From positions 24,579 through 88,578 of the forward strand of contig CAJUCT010000003.1 in the NCBI GenBank assembly GCA_910585015.1: 64,000 bases of DNA. Direction: 5' to 3'. Shown here piece by piece: positions 23,178-32,357 of this stretch. The notes beneath the pieces are model-generated. The model did no database searches. It saw only the letters and a list, made by a program, of their open reading frames with translations, and had not been told where the DNA came from. This stretch comes from an uncultured Acetatifactor sp. Lineage in GTDB: Bacteria > Bacillota > Clostridia > Lachnospirales > Lachnospiraceae. Position numbers and translations under genes: made by a program. Numbering within the stretch: the stretch's first letter is position 1; each line of letters opens with the position of its first letter.

Positions 23178-25049
23178 ATGGAATACGGATACATCAAAGC
23201 AGCCACGGCATCCTTTGACATACAGGTGGCCGGCGTGGATGCCAATGTGGAAAGCATGATCCGCCTGATGAAGCAGGCCAGGGAGCAGAGGGTGGAACTG
23301 CTGGCCTTTCCGGAATTGTGCGTCACCGGTTACAGCTGCGGCGACCTGTTTTTAACCCGACGCCTTCTAAACCGGGCCCAGGAGGGACTAAAGCGCCTGG
23401 CGGCGGCCTCCGCGGGGAGCCTCTGCCTGGTGGTGGCAGGAGCCCCTATCTGCCACAATGAAAGACTGTATAACTGCGCCGTCTTTATCCAGGACGGACA
23501 GCTTCGGGGCATCGTGCCCAAATCCTACATCCCCGGCTACAAGGAATTTTATGAGAAACGATGGTTTGCCTCCGGCAGGCAGATCCAGGCGCAGGAGGAA
23601 ATGGGTGTACCCTTTGGCACTCACGTGATGATGCAGCTGGGCAGCGATGTGCGGGTGGCGGCGGAGATCTGCGAGGACCTGTGGGTGTCAGACAGCCCCA
23701 GCATACGCCATTGCCGAAGCGGAGCGGATCTGGTGGTCAACCTCTCCGCCTCCAATGAGACTGTATCAAAAAAATCCTATCGCCGGGATCTGGTGAGAAT
23801 GCAGTCCGCAAAATGCATGTGCGGCTACATCTACGCCTCCTCCGGAGAGGGGGAGAGCACCACGGACCTGGTTTTTTCCGGGCATTGTATGATTGCGGAG
23901 AACGGCAGCATCAAGGCCGAGAGCTACCGGGAAAAAGAGGGTCTGCTCACGGCGCTGATCGATGTGCGGAAGCTGCAGAATGATCGCATGAAAATGAACA
24001 GCGAGAACGAGGCCATAGATCAAAGCTCCTATATTCGGGTACAGCTGCGGCGGGAGGACTTCGGCCATCTGCCCGATCGGGTGGACGCCTTCCCCTTTGT
24101 GCCCGCAGACCATGAAAAGCGTATGCAGCGCTGCCGGGAAATCATGGAACTGCAGGCATACGGCCTCTATGAGCGACTGAAAAAGACAGGGCTGAAGAAA
24201 TCCGTGATCGGCATCTCCGGCGGCCTGGACAGCACGTTGGCGCTGCTGGTGACATTGGAGGCATACCAAAAGCTGGGCTGGCCTGCCAGCGACATCATCG
24301 CCATCACCATGCCGGGCTTTGGCACTTCCGCCCACACCAGGACCAACTCGGACCGGCTTATGGAGTTGTGCGGCGTGACGGCCCGCACCATCCCCATCAC
24401 GGCGGCCTGCAGGCAGCATATGCAGGACATCGGCCATCCGGAGGATGTGTACGACGTGACCTATGAGAACATCCAGGCCAGAGAACGCACCCAGATTCTG
24501 ATGGATGTGGCCAACCAGGAAAACGGCCTGGTCATCGGCACCGGGGATCTGTCCGAGACAGCTTTGGGCTGGTGTACCTATAACGGTGACCACATGAGCA
24601 TGTACGCGGTCAATATCTCCATCCCCAAGACCCTGGTAAAATATCTGGTGTCCGCCTACGCCGAGATGCACCCGCAGTTGGAAGCGGTACTGACCAGCGT
24701 CTGCGATACCGTGATCAGCCCGGAACTGCTTCCCCTGTCTGCGGACGGCCGGATCAGTCAGTCCACAGAGGCAGCCATCGGTAAATATGACCTCCATGAT
24801 TTTATCCTATATCATTTTGTCCGAAACGGCTTTGAAAGAGAAAAAATTATGGCTCTGGCCGGGATCGCGTTCCCGCGGATAAGCCGGGAGACCATAGAAA
24901 AGACCACGGAAACCTTTTTCCGCCGTTTTTTCTCCCAACAGTTCAAACGTTCCTGTATGCCGGACGGCCCCAAAGTAGGCTCTGTGAGCCTGTCTCCCCG
25001 GGGAGACTGGCGCATGCCCTCCGATGCGTCCGTGGCGGATTATTTATAA
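23178..25049 (+). CDS. nadE: Glutamine-dependent NAD+ synthetase
   Basis: It converts nicotinate adenine dinucleotide to NAD+ using ATP and glutamine. The N-terminal nitrilase-type glutaminase domain (residues 1-290) shows its Glu-Lys-Cys triad in FPELCVTG, PKSYIPGYKEFYE and AAEICEDLW. The C-terminal synthetase domain carries the ATP-pyrophosphatase loop GISGGLDSTLALL and the NAD-site stretch TGDLSETALGWCTYNGDH. At 623 residues it is the full two-domain form. It ends the NAD salvage cluster; nadD is not in the window. Confidence 0.95.
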   Translation: MEYGYIKAATASFDIQVAGVDANVESMIRLMKQAREQRVELLAFPELCVTGYSCGDLFLTRRLLNRAQEGLKRLAAASAGSLCLVVAGAPICHNERLYNCAVFIQDGQLRGIVPKSYIPGYKEFYEKRWFASGRQIQAQEEMGVPFGTHVMMQLGSDVRVAAEICEDLWVSDSPSIRHCRSGADLVVNLSASNETVSKKSYRRDLVRMQSAKCMCGYIYASSGEGESTTDLVFSGHCMIAENGSIKAESYREKEGLLTALIDVRKLQNDRMKMNSENEAIDQSSYIRVQLRREDFGHLPDRVDAFPFVPADHEKRMQRCREIMELQAYGLYERLKKTGLKKSVIGISGGLDSTLALLVTLEAYQKLGWPASDIIAITMPGFGTSAHTRTNSDRLMELCGVTARTIPITAACRQHMQDIGHPEDVYDVTYENIQARERTQILMDVANQENGLVIGTGDLSETALGWCTYNGDHMSMYAVNISIPKTLVKYLVSAYAEMHPQLEAVLTSVCDTVISPELLPLSADGRISQSTEAAIGKYDLHDFILYHFVRNGFEREKIMALAGIAFPRISRETIEKTTETFFRRFFSQQFKRSCMPDGPKVGSVSLSPRGDWRMPSDASVADYL

Positions 25050-25058
25050 ATTTTTCAC

Positions 25059-25087
25059 TTGCGTCCATCCCGAATATGGTGTATAGT
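25059..25087 (+). promoter_or_regulatory. topA promoter
   Basis: TTGCGT (25059-25064) and TATAGT (25082-25087) are 17 bases apart, starting about ten bases after the nadE stop. The leader is roughly 140 bases and contains a strong hairpin: ATCAGATAC (25113-25121) pairs with GTATCTGAT (25140-25148) around a GCGGTATACCGC palindrome. Confidence 0.65.
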
Positions 25088-25232
25088 GATTCACGATTGG
25101 ATTGGGTACAGAATCAGATACTCTGCGGTATACCGCGGGGTATCTGATCCTCGCGGCGTCCGCCATATGCCCTTGCGGGCGCTTGGCTCATTGCACGCGG
25201 GAATAAACCTCAGGAAAGCAAGGAATGAAAAT

Positions 25233-27314
25233 ATGGCAAAAAATCTGGTTATTCTGGAGTCACCTGCCAAGGTGAAGACAGTGAAAAAAATATTGGGAGC
25301 CAATTACGAGGTGGCCGCCAGCGGCGGTCATGTGCGGGATCTGCCCAAGAGCAGCCTGGGAATTGACGTGGAGCATGACTATGAGCCCAAGTACATCACC
25401 ATCCGGGGAAAAGGCGATGTGCTGGCGGGCCTGCGCAAGGAAGTGAAAAAGGCCGACAAGATCTATCTGGCAACCGACCCTGATCGAGAGGGGGAAGCCA
25501 TCTCCTGGCATCTGGTGCATGCTCTGAAACTTAAAGAAATGACGGACAAAAAAGTATACCGCATCACCTTCAACGAGATCACCAAAAGCGCCGTGAAGGA
25601 GTCCCTGAAAAACGCCAGGGAGATCAACATGGATCTGGTGGATGCCCAGCAGGCCCGGCGGGCCCTGGACCGGATGGTGGGGTACCGTATCTCCCCCCTT
25701 TTGTGGGCCAAAGTAAAGAGGGGCTTAAGCGCGGGCCGGGTGCAGTCCGTGGCGCTGCGCATCATCTGTGACCGGGAGGCGGAGATAGGCGCCTTTATCC
25801 CGGAGGAATACTGGACCCTGGACGCAAGTCTTAAGGTGGCGGGGGAGAAAAAGCCCGTGACAGCTAAATATCACGGCCAGGGCGGCCGTAAGGCGGAAAT
25901 TCACAGCAAGGAACAGATGGATGCCCTGCTAGAGAGTCTGGAGGGCGCCTCCTGGCAGGTGACGGAGGTAAAAAAGGGTGAGCGGGTCAAGAAAGCTCCC
26001 CTGCCCTTTACCACTTCCACTTTGCAGCAGGAGGCCAGCAAGGTGCTGAATTTTTCTACCCAGAAGACCATGCGGCTGGCCCAGCAGCTCTACGAGGGCG
26101 TGGAACTGAAGGGGGAGGGCACGGTGGGCCTGATCACCTACCTGCGTACCGATTCCACCCGTGTATCCGAGGAAGCGGAGCAGGCGGCCCGGGTCTATAT
26201 CGTAAAGCATCACGGTGAAAAATATGCCGCCGAGGCCGTGACCGTAAAAAAGAATGAGCAGAAGATCCAGGATGCCCATGAGGCTATCCGCCCTACGGAC
26301 ATCGAGAGGATTCCGGCGGCGGTGAAGGAGCAGCTGCCCCGGGATCTTATGCGGCTGTATCAGTTGATCTGGAAACGGTTTGTGGCCAGCCGTATGGCGG
26401 GAGCGGAATATGAGACCGTATCCACCAAAATCGAAGCTGCGGGGCATGTGTTCACCATGGCGGCGTCCACCAGGGTATTTGACGGCTATATGGCTATCTA
26501 CACCCAGGAGGAAGACAGGGAGGAGAATAACCGTATCAGACATGAACTGTCTGTAGCCAGTGAACTTTCCCTGATGGGTCTGGAGCCGAAGCAGCACTTT
26601 ACCCAGCCTCCCGCCCATTACACGGAGGCTTCCCTGGTGAAGGCCCTGGAGGAACTGGGCATAGGCCGTCCCAGCACTTACGCGCCCACCATCACCACCA
26701 TACTGGCCAGACGCTATGTGGCAAAGGAGAATAAAAACCTCTATGTTACAGAACTGGGCGAGGTGGTGAACCAGATGATGCTGGAGGCATTCCCCAGCAT
26801 TGTGGATGTGCATTTTACGGCCAATATGGAGGCTCTGTTGGACGGAGTGGAGATGGGGACGGTGAAGTGGAAGACCGTCATCTCCAATTTTTATCCCGAT
26901 CTGGATGAGGCGGTGAAAAAAGCCGAGAAAGTCCTGGAGAAAGTCACCATAGCCGACGAGGTTTCCGACGAGGTCTGCGAACTCTGCGGCAGGCAGATGG
27001 TGATCAAGTACGGCCCCCATGGCAGATTTCTGGCCTGTCCGGGTTTCCCGGACTGCCGCAACACCAAGCCCTACTTTGAAAAGATTGGCGTGGCCTGTCC
27101 CAAATGCGGCAAGGACATCGTGATGAAAAAGACCCAGAAGGGCAGGCGTTACTTTGGCTGTATCGGCTATCCCGACTGCGATTTTATGGTGTGGCAGAAG
27201 CCCTCAGAGCAGAAGTGTCCGAAATGCGGCGGCGTTATGCTGGAGAAGGGCAACAAGCTGGTATGCGCGGACGGAGAGTGCGGTCACGTGACGGCGGCTT
27301 CCGCCAAGGACTGA
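25233..27314 (+). CDS. topA: DNA topoisomerase I
   Basis: It is a type IA topoisomerase relaxing negative supercoils. The Toprim domain starts at once (LVILESPAKVKTVKKILG) with the acidic cluster ATDPDREGEAISWHL. The active tyrosine is in LITYLRTDSTRVS. Three C-terminal zinc ribbons are visible: CELCG...CPGFPDC, CPKCG...CIGYPDC and CPKCG...CADGECG. The start at 25233 gives the family N-terminus MAKNLVILESP; upstream in-frame codons are part of the leader. The position just before codY and flagellar genes is typical for Lachnospiraceae. Confidence 0.96.
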   Translation: MAKNLVILESPAKVKTVKKILGANYEVAASGGHVRDLPKSSLGIDVEHDYEPKYITIRGKGDVLAGLRKEVKKADKIYLATDPDREGEAISWHLVHALKLKEMTDKKVYRITFNEITKSAVKESLKNAREINMDLVDAQQARRALDRMVGYRISPLLWAKVKRGLSAGRVQSVALRIICDREAEIGAFIPEEYWTLDASLKVAGEKKPVTAKYHGQGGRKAEIHSKEQMDALLESLEGASWQVTEVKKGERVKKAPLPFTTSTLQQEASKVLNFSTQKTMRLAQQLYEGVELKGEGTVGLITYLRTDSTRVSEEAEQAARVYIVKHHGEKYAAEAVTVKKNEQKIQDAHEAIRPTDIERIPAAVKEQLPRDLMRLYQLIWKRFVASRMAGAEYETVSTKIEAAGHVFTMAASTRVFDGYMAIYTQEEDREENNRIRHELSVASELSLMGLEPKQHFTQPPAHYTEASLVKALEELGIGRPSTYAPTITTILARRYVAKENKNLYVTELGEVVNQMMLEAFPSIVDVHFTANMEALLDGVEMGTVKWKTVISNFYPDLDEAVKKAEKVLEKVTIADEVSDEVCELCGRQMVIKYGPHGRFLACPGFPDCRNTKPYFEKIGVACPKCGKDIVMKKTQKGRRYFGCIGYPDCDFMVWQKPSEQKCPKCGGVMLEKGNKLVCADGECGHVTAASAKD

Positions 27315-27330
27315 AATTGGGCGCATTTAT

Positions 27331-27345
27331 TAATGTCAGAATATT
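27331..27345 (+). promoter_or_regulatory. Possible CodY box upstream of codY
   Basis: TAATGTCAGAATATT matches the CodY consensus AATTTTCWGAAAATT at 11 of 15 positions and lies just upstream of the codY promoter. Autoregulation is plausible, but the match is only moderate. Confidence 0.35.
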
Positions 27346-27368
27346 CTAAAAAATAACGAAAATATGCA

Positions 27369-27397
27369 TTGTAATCTGATTTCATTTGTGCTAGAAT
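27369..27397 (+). promoter_or_regulatory. codY promoter
   Basis: TTGTAA (27369-27374) and TAGAAT (27392-27397) are 17 bases apart, leaving a leader of about 30 bases with GGAGG before the codY ATG. Confidence 0.65.
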
Positions 27398-27434
27398 ATC
27401 CGAGAGGGGTTGAGACTGGGACGGAGGAACGAAG

Positions 27435-28223
27435 ATGAGCAGTGTACAGTTACTGGATAAAACCAGAAAGATTGGAAAGTTATTGCATAATAACAATTCC
27501 AGCAAGGTGGTTTTCAGCGATATCTGTCGTGTGATGCGGGAGATTCTGAATTCCAACGTGCTGGTGATCAGCCGTAAGGGTAAGGTACTGGGCGTGGGCA
27601 AGTGCGACAGCGTGGACTCTCTGCCGGAACTGGTGGAAGAGAACGTGGGTGGTTTTGTGGATGGCATGCTGAACGAGAGACTGCTCGGGGTATTGTCTAC
27701 AAAGGAGAATGTGAACCTGGAGACCCTGGGCTTTGAAGGCGGGGATATACGCAGGTTCCAGGCTATCATCTCCCCCATTGAGATCGCGGGGGAAAGACTG
27801 GGCACTCTGTTTATCTATAAATGTAACGAACAATATGATATAGACGATATAATCCTGTGCGAGTATGGAACCACGGTGGTGGGCCTGGAGATGCTTCGGG
27901 CCGTCAGCGAGGAAAGCGCCGAGGAGAGCCGCAAGGTGGCAGTGGTAAAATCTGCCATCAGCACCCTTTCTTTCTCGGAGATGGAAGCCATCACTCATAT
28001 TTTTGACGAGTTAAACGGCATGGAGGGCATTCTGGTAGCCAGCAAGATCGCTGACCGGGTGGGGATCACCAGATCTGTTATCGTCAACGCCCTGCGCAAG
28101 TTTGAGAGTGCCGGAGTCATCGAATCCCGCTCTTCGGGCATGAAGGGAACCTATATCAAAGTGCTTAACGATGTGGTGTTTGATGAGATCGAGGAACTGA
28201 AGAGGCAGAACCAAAGGGGGTAG
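27435..28223 (+). CDS. codY: GTP- and branched-chain-amino-acid-sensing global regulator CodY
   Basis: CodY represses transition-phase, amino acid and motility genes when GTP and branched-chain amino acids are plentiful. The N-terminal GAF domain (LLDKTRKIGKLLH...REILNSNVLVISRKGKVLG) is joined to a winged helix with the conserved recognition stretch ASKIADRVGITRSVIVNAL followed by RKFESAGVIESRS. The length of 262 residues is standard. It directly precedes the flagellar superoperon, a frequent order in clostridia, but its own terminator and the following promoter separate the two units. Confidence 0.96.
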   Translation: MSSVQLLDKTRKIGKLLHNNNSSKVVFSDICRVMREILNSNVLVISRKGKVLGVGKCDSVDSLPELVEENVGGFVDGMLNERLLGVLSTKENVNLETLGFEGGDIRRFQAIISPIEIAGERLGTLFIYKCNEQYDIDDIILCEYGTTVVGLEMLRAVSEESAEESRKVAVVKSAISTLSFSEMEAITHIFDELNGMEGILVASKIADRVGITRSVIVNALRKFESAGVIESRSSGMKGTYIKVLNDVVFDEIEELKRQNQRG

Positions 28224-28250
28224 GGCACAGGGAGGTGTGGAAACAAAGGC

Positions 28251-28298
28251 AAAAGGATTTATTGTTAGGGCAATAGGTCCTTTTTCATTTTTTTTTTA
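28251..28298 (+). terminator. Intrinsic terminator after codY
   Basis: AAAAGGA-TT-TATTG (28251-28264) pairs with CAATA-GG-TCCTTTT (28271-28284) with a small internal loop, followed by long T runs up to 28297. It ends the codY transcript. Confidence 0.8.
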
Positions 28299-28308
28299 AC
28301 AAAAAGTA

Positions 28309-28336
28309 TTGTGTTTTTTTGTAAATTACATATAAT
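28309..28336 (+). promoter_or_regulatory. Main promoter of the flagellar/chemotaxis superoperon
   Basis: TTGTGT (28309-28314) and TATAAT (28331-28336) are 16 bases apart in a very AT-rich stretch, about 60 bases before flgB. The hexamers fit the housekeeping sigma factor, not the flagellar sigma. I see no equally good promoter inside the following 35 kb. Confidence 0.7.
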
Positions 28337-28394
28337 AGAATATATTGGGTTTTGCATATATAAAGACATAGGTTTTATTGAAAATGGAGGGATT

Positions 28395-28784
28395 ATGTTT
28401 AGCTCGAATGTTTTTGACTACATAAGTGTTCTGGATAAGGCGGCCGACGCGTCCTGGATGCGTCATGTGGCATTATCCAATAATGTTTCCAATGCTACCA
28501 CGCCAGGCTATAAGCGGCAGGACGTGGCATTTGAATCGGAACTGCGCAAGGCTCTGGGCAGCTGTAAGCACGAGTCCATGGATGCCAAGGTGGCGAGAGT
28601 GAAAAATGTGTCCGTAAGGCCGGTGGCCTATACGGATTATTCTACGTTATCCTACAGGCTTGACGGCAACAATGTGGATCCGGACTCTGAGCCTGTGATG
28701 TTGTCTGAGAATTACCTGAAATACCAGGGGCTGATGGCTGCAATCAACAATGAATTCCAGAATTTGCAGGTTGTACTTAAATAG
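28395..28784 (+). CDS. flgB: Flagellar basal-body rod protein FlgB
   Basis: It is a proximal rod subunit exported by the flagellar type III system. The rod/hook N-terminal signature is present (RHVALSNNVSNATTPGYKRQ), and the C-terminal helix YQGLMAAINNEFQNLQVVLK resembles other FlgB ends. The 129-residue length is normal. The ATG at 28395 has GGAGGG upstream; earlier in-frame codons lie in the promoter. It opens the superoperon. Confidence 0.93.
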   Translation: MFSSNVFDYISVLDKAADASWMRHVALSNNVSNATTPGYKRQDVAFESELRKALGSCKHESMDAKVARVKNVSVRPVAYTDYSTLSYRLDGNNVDPDSEPVMLSENYLKYQGLMAAINNEFQNLQVVLK

Positions 28785-28804
28785 AAAAGTGAGGTATTAT
28801 TATT

Positions 28805-29263
28805 ATGAACATTTTTTCTGCTTTTAATATCAACGCTTCCGGTATGACGGCCCAGAGATACCGTATGGATATTATCTCTGAGAACGTAGCCAATGCCCAG
28901 AGTACCCGGACGGAGGATGGAACTCCCTACAGGCGCAAAGTTGTGGCCTTTGCGGAAAAGGGCGGCAACGGTTCCTTTGTCAACGCCTTGAACAGCGCCA
29001 TAGGGTATTACGGCGCAGGTTTTTCAGGCAGCGGTGTGAAGATTACAGGCGTATATAAGGACTATAAGACAGAGATGAAGATGGTATATGATCCCTCCCA
29101 TCCGGACGCGGACGAGGATGGCTATGTGATGATGCCCAATGTCAGCATCATCACGGAAATGACCAATATGATCGATGCCAGCAGGGCCTACGAGGCCAAT
29201 GCCACAGCGTTTAATGCCAGCAAAGCCATGGTGCAGCAGGGACTGCAGCTGGGACAGTCATAA
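28805..29263 (+). CDS. flgC: Flagellar basal-body rod protein FlgC
   Basis: It is a proximal rod subunit. The rod signature appears in ASGMTAQRYRMDIISENVAN, and the C-terminal SRAYEANATAFNASKAMVQQ helix is the shared rod/hook ending. It is 152 residues and 20 bases from flgB. FlgB and FlgC assemble together with FliE on the MS ring. Confidence 0.95.
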   Translation: MNIFSAFNINASGMTAQRYRMDIISENVANAQSTRTEDGTPYRRKVVAFAEKGGNGSFVNALNSAIGYYGAGFSGSGVKITGVYKDYKTEMKMVYDPSHPDADEDGYVMMPNVSIITEMTNMIDASRAYEANATAFNASKAMVQQGLQLGQS

Positions 29264-29299
29264 TGGCTGTGGAGTGAAAGGAAAGGAGCAATACATATT

Positions 29300-29644
29300 A
29301 TGGATTACGCATCAGCAATCAATAGCATATCTTCCCTGGGCCTGGATCAGGTCACAGGCACAAGGTTGAATACATTGACAGGAGCCCTCACCAAAGAGGA
29401 CAGTACGGTGGAGGGCACCATGTTTGATGCTTTCCTGAATTCGGCGATAGACAGTCTCAAGACAACTAACAGTTATCTTTCCGATTCGGAGAATGAGAAA
29501 ATCAGATTTGCCCTGGGCGAGACAGAGAATGCGCATGACTTGAGCGTGGCCATGCAGAAGGCGTCCGACGCATTGCAGTATACAGTGGCTTTTCGTGACA
29601 AGCTGCTGGAGGCATACAACTCGATCATGCAGATGCAGATTTAA
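29300..29644 (+). CDS. fliE: Flagellar hook-basal body protein FliE
   Basis: It is the MS ring-rod junction protein. The 114-residue size and the C-terminal half (HDLSVAMQKASDALQYTVAF then RDKLLEAYNSIMQMQI) are characteristic of FliE. It follows flgC by 36 bases with AAAGGAGC upstream. A strong hairpin lies between it and fliF. Confidence 0.93.
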   Translation: MDYASAINSISSLGLDQVTGTRLNTLTGALTKEDSTVEGTMFDAFLNSAIDSLKTTNSYLSDSENEKIRFALGETENAHDLSVAMQKASDALQYTVAFRDKLLEAYNSIMQMQI

Positions 29645-29668
29645 CAATACAATAGCTTATATTCATTC

Positions 29669-29695
29669 GGGGTAAGTCACTTCGTGATTTACTCC
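29669..29695 (+). other. Stable hairpin between fliE and fliF
   Basis: GGGGTAAGTCAC pairs with GTGATTTACTCC (12 bp with two wobbles) around a TTC loop. Six T lie 13 bases downstream, too far for a standard terminator. It may attenuate transcription or protect the 3' end of a flgB-flgC-fliE fragment. Confidence 0.5.
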
Positions 29696-29746
29696 GCAAT
29701 GCATGTGCTTTTTTAACTATATTAAGCAGTCACAGAGGAGAAACTT

Positions 29747-31342
29747 ATGTTAGACAGGCTAAAAGAAATTCAGGCCAAAGTGCTTGAATGGTGGAATAAG
29801 TTTACATCCAAACAGAAAACGATCATTATTGCCATTGTGGCCATCGTGATTTTTGCATTTGCGATCTTGATATATGTGTTTTCCAGGCCGCAGTACACAC
29901 GTCTTATGAACTGTGAGACGGCCACCGAAGCTTCTACAGTTATGGATACACTGGAGTCGGCGGGCATTGATTGTAAGCTGTCCAATGACGGCCTGCGTAT
30001 TGATGTGAATGTGAATCAGGTATCAAATGCGCAACGGGCACTGGGTTCTGCGGGTCTGACTTCGACGGAGCCGAATATCAAGAGCGTGACGGATGCCGGC
30101 ATGTCGGCTACGGAATCGGATAAGCAGAAGCTGTACTCGGACTTTAAGCGCCAGGAACTGGAACAGGTCTTTAAAAGTTATGATTCGGTCAGGGACTGCC
30201 AGGTGAGACTGTCTCTGGTGGAGCAGGATGGCACATTGGCCCGCACAAAACAGGAGTCCTTCGTGTACATATGTCTGGAACTGGACGGCGCGTTTACCTC
30301 GGATAACGCGGCCACCATGGCCAGGGCGGCCGCTACCTCGGTGGGCAACGCTACCACCTCCAATATCTTTATCAGCGATACGGCGGGCAACACGCTGTTT
30401 TCCGGAGATGAGGATTATACACTGACAGGTTCTACCATCAGCCAGATCGAAGCCCAGAACGCGGCGGAGAGTTATATCCGCTCTAAAGTAAAGCAGGCGC
30501 TCCTTGGCACAGGATTGTTTGAGACCATGGATGTGGCGACTTTTTTGAAATTTGACTACTCCGAGTACGAGGAGACCCGACATAATTACATGGCTCAAGA
30601 CGGCAGAGAGGAGGGGCTGATAGGCCATCAGTCCGTTGAGGAGAGCGAGAGCACAGGCGGCACCGCCAATATTCCCGGTACGGATTCCAACGACGAGGAT
30701 GACTACATGCTGGATCTCAACGGAGCGACCTCGTCCAGTTCCAGCGCGACGGACACGGATCGCGTACTGGATGAAACCATCATGAAAATCCTTACTCCGG
30801 CGGGAATTATCGACTATGACAATTCCTCTCTGACGGTGACGGCCCGCAGTTTTGATGTGGTGTATGAGGAGGTCATAGAGCGGCAGGGGCTTCTGGATGT
30901 AATGACCTGGGAGGAGTACAAGGCGAACAACAGCGCTTCATCCAGAATGGAGGTTGACGACGACTTTTACGATGCCGTGGCTACAGCCACCGGTATTTCC
31001 AGGGATAAGATCACTATTATAGCGTACCGGGAGAACTTGTTCTTCGACAAGGAGGGGTTGAATGTAAACTGGACCGATATCCTGAGTATTGTCATGATCG
31101 TGATTATTCTGGCGCTGCTGGCCTTCGTGATCCTGCGGAGCATGGTTTCTAAAAAGGATACAGACCAGGAGGAGGAACTGTCGGTGGAAAACCTGCTGCA
31201 GTCCACGCCGGACAGCGAGTTGGAGGATATCGAAGTGGAGAGCAAATCCGATACACGCAAACTGATCGAGCGATTTGTAGACGAGAATCCGGAGGCGGTG
31301 GCGAGCCTGCTGCGCAACTGGTTAAACGAAGATTGGGGGTAA
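29747..31342 (+). CDS. fliF: Flagellar MS-ring protein FliF
   Basis: It forms the membrane ring on which the flagellum is built. A first transmembrane helix (about residues 25-46, TIIIAIVAIVIFAFAILIYV) and a second one near residue 440 frame the extracytoplasmic ring-building motifs (LSNDGLRIDVNVNQVSNAQR, RVRLSLVEQDG-like region). The cytoplasmic C-terminal tail (KLIERFVDENPEAVASLLRN then WLNED) is the FliG-binding end. Length 531 is normal. fliG begins four bases after the stop. Confidence 0.95.
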   Translation: MLDRLKEIQAKVLEWWNKFTSKQKTIIIAIVAIVIFAFAILIYVFSRPQYTRLMNCETATEASTVMDTLESAGIDCKLSNDGLRIDVNVNQVSNAQRALGSAGLTSTEPNIKSVTDAGMSATESDKQKLYSDFKRQELEQVFKSYDSVRDCQVRLSLVEQDGTLARTKQESFVYICLELDGAFTSDNAATMARAAATSVGNATTSNIFISDTAGNTLFSGDEDYTLTGSTISQIEAQNAAESYIRSKVKQALLGTGLFETMDVATFLKFDYSEYEETRHNYMAQDGREEGLIGHQSVEESESTGGTANIPGTDSNDEDDYMLDLNGATSSSSSATDTDRVLDETIMKILTPAGIIDYDNSSLTVTARSFDVVYEEVIERQGLLDVMTWEEYKANNSASSRMEVDDDFYDAVATATGISRDKITIIAYRENLFFDKEGLNVNWTDILSIVMIVIILALLAFVILRSMVSKKDTDQEEELSVENLLQSTPDSELEDIEVESKSDTRKLIERFVDENPEAVASLLRNWLNEDWG

Positions 31343-31346
31343 GGGC

Positions 31347-32357
31347 ATGGCAAAAGATGATGGCATATCCGGTCTGCAAAAGGCTGCGATTTTGTTGATC
31401 GTGCTGGGACCGGAGCGCTCAGCCAATATATTTAAGCATTTGAAGGAAGAGGAGATAGAGGAACTCACGCTGGAGATCGCCAACACCCGCAGCGTGACTC
31501 CCCAGGTGAAGGAAGATATCCTGAATGAGTTTTATGAGGTTTGTCTGGCCCAGCAGTATATTGCGGAGGGCGGAATTACCTATGCCAAGGAATTGTTGGA
31601 GAAGGCTCTGGGCAACGAGAAGGCTATGGATGTTATCGGCAAGCTGACGGCTTCTCTCCAGGTCAAGCCCTTCGAGTTTGTGCGCAAGACGGATGCTTCC
31701 CAGCTTCTTAACTTTATTCAGGATGAACATCCCCAGACTATTGCACTTATTTTGTCTTATCTGTCCGCAGGGCAGTCGGCCATGATTATCTCGGCGCTGC
31801 CGCCTGAAAAACAGGCGGATGTGGCAAAACGTATTGCCGTGATGGATCGAACCAGTCCGGATGTAATAAAAGAGGTGGAAAAGGTGCTGGAATCCAAACT
31901 TTCCAATCTGGTCAATCAGGATTACACTATCATCGGCGGCGTAGACGCGGTGGTGGAGATTTTGAATACCGTGGACCGGGGAACAGAGAAGCATATTATG
32001 GAAACTCTGGAGATCGAAGAGCCGGAATTGGCAGACGAGATCCGCAAGAAGATGTTCGTATTCGAGGATATCCTGCTTCTGGACGACAGGGCTATACAGC
32101 AGGTGCTGCGTAATGTGGACAACAACGATCTGGCTATTGCGCTTAAGAATGCCAATGAGCAGGTACAGACGGCAATCTTTGACAACATGTCCAAACGTCT
32201 GGCTGTGATGATTAAGGAAGATATGGAATTTATGGGCCCTGTACGTATGAAGGACGTGGAGGAAGCACAGCAGAAGATAGTCAATATCATCCGCAAACTG
32301 GAGGATTCGGGAGAGATCATTATTTCCAGAGGTGGAGGTGACGAGATCGTTGTATAA
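31347..32357 (+). CDS. fliG: Flagellar motor switch protein FliG
   Basis: It is the rotor protein that receives torque from MotA. The N-terminal FliF-binding domain (GLQKAAILLIVLG), the middle domain with the EHPQTIALILSYL motif and the C-terminal torque domain (IQQVLRNVDNNDLAIALK, MIKEDME) are all intact over 336 residues. The last bases overlap the probable start of fliH. Its C-terminal domain is the reference for the FliG-like region in the XRE protein at 6799-7737. Confidence 0.97.
   Translation: MAKDDGISGLQKAAILLIVLGPERSANIFKHLKEEEIEELTLEIANTRSVTPQVKEDILNEFYEVCLAQQYIAEGGITYAKELLEKALGNEKAMDVIGKLTASLQVKPFEFVRKTDASQLLNFIQDEHPQTIALILSYLSAGQSAMIISALPPEKQADVAKRIAVMDRTSPDVIKEVEKVLESKLSNLVNQDYTIIGGVDAVVEILNTVDRGTEKHIMETLEIEEPELADEIRKKMFVFEDILLLDDRAIQQVLRNVDNNDLAIALKNANEQVQTAIFDNMSKRLAVMIKEDMEFMGPVRMKDVEEAQQKIVNIIRKLEDSGEIIISRGGGDEIVV

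Noticed and set aside
25059..25232. N-terminal extension of topA
   Set aside because: The segment overlaps the promoter and a leader hairpin and does not resemble topoisomerase.
28371..28390. Possible CodY box near the flgB ribosome site (GGTTTTATTGAAAATGG)
   Set aside because: At least five mismatches to the consensus in an AT-rich region; expected by chance.
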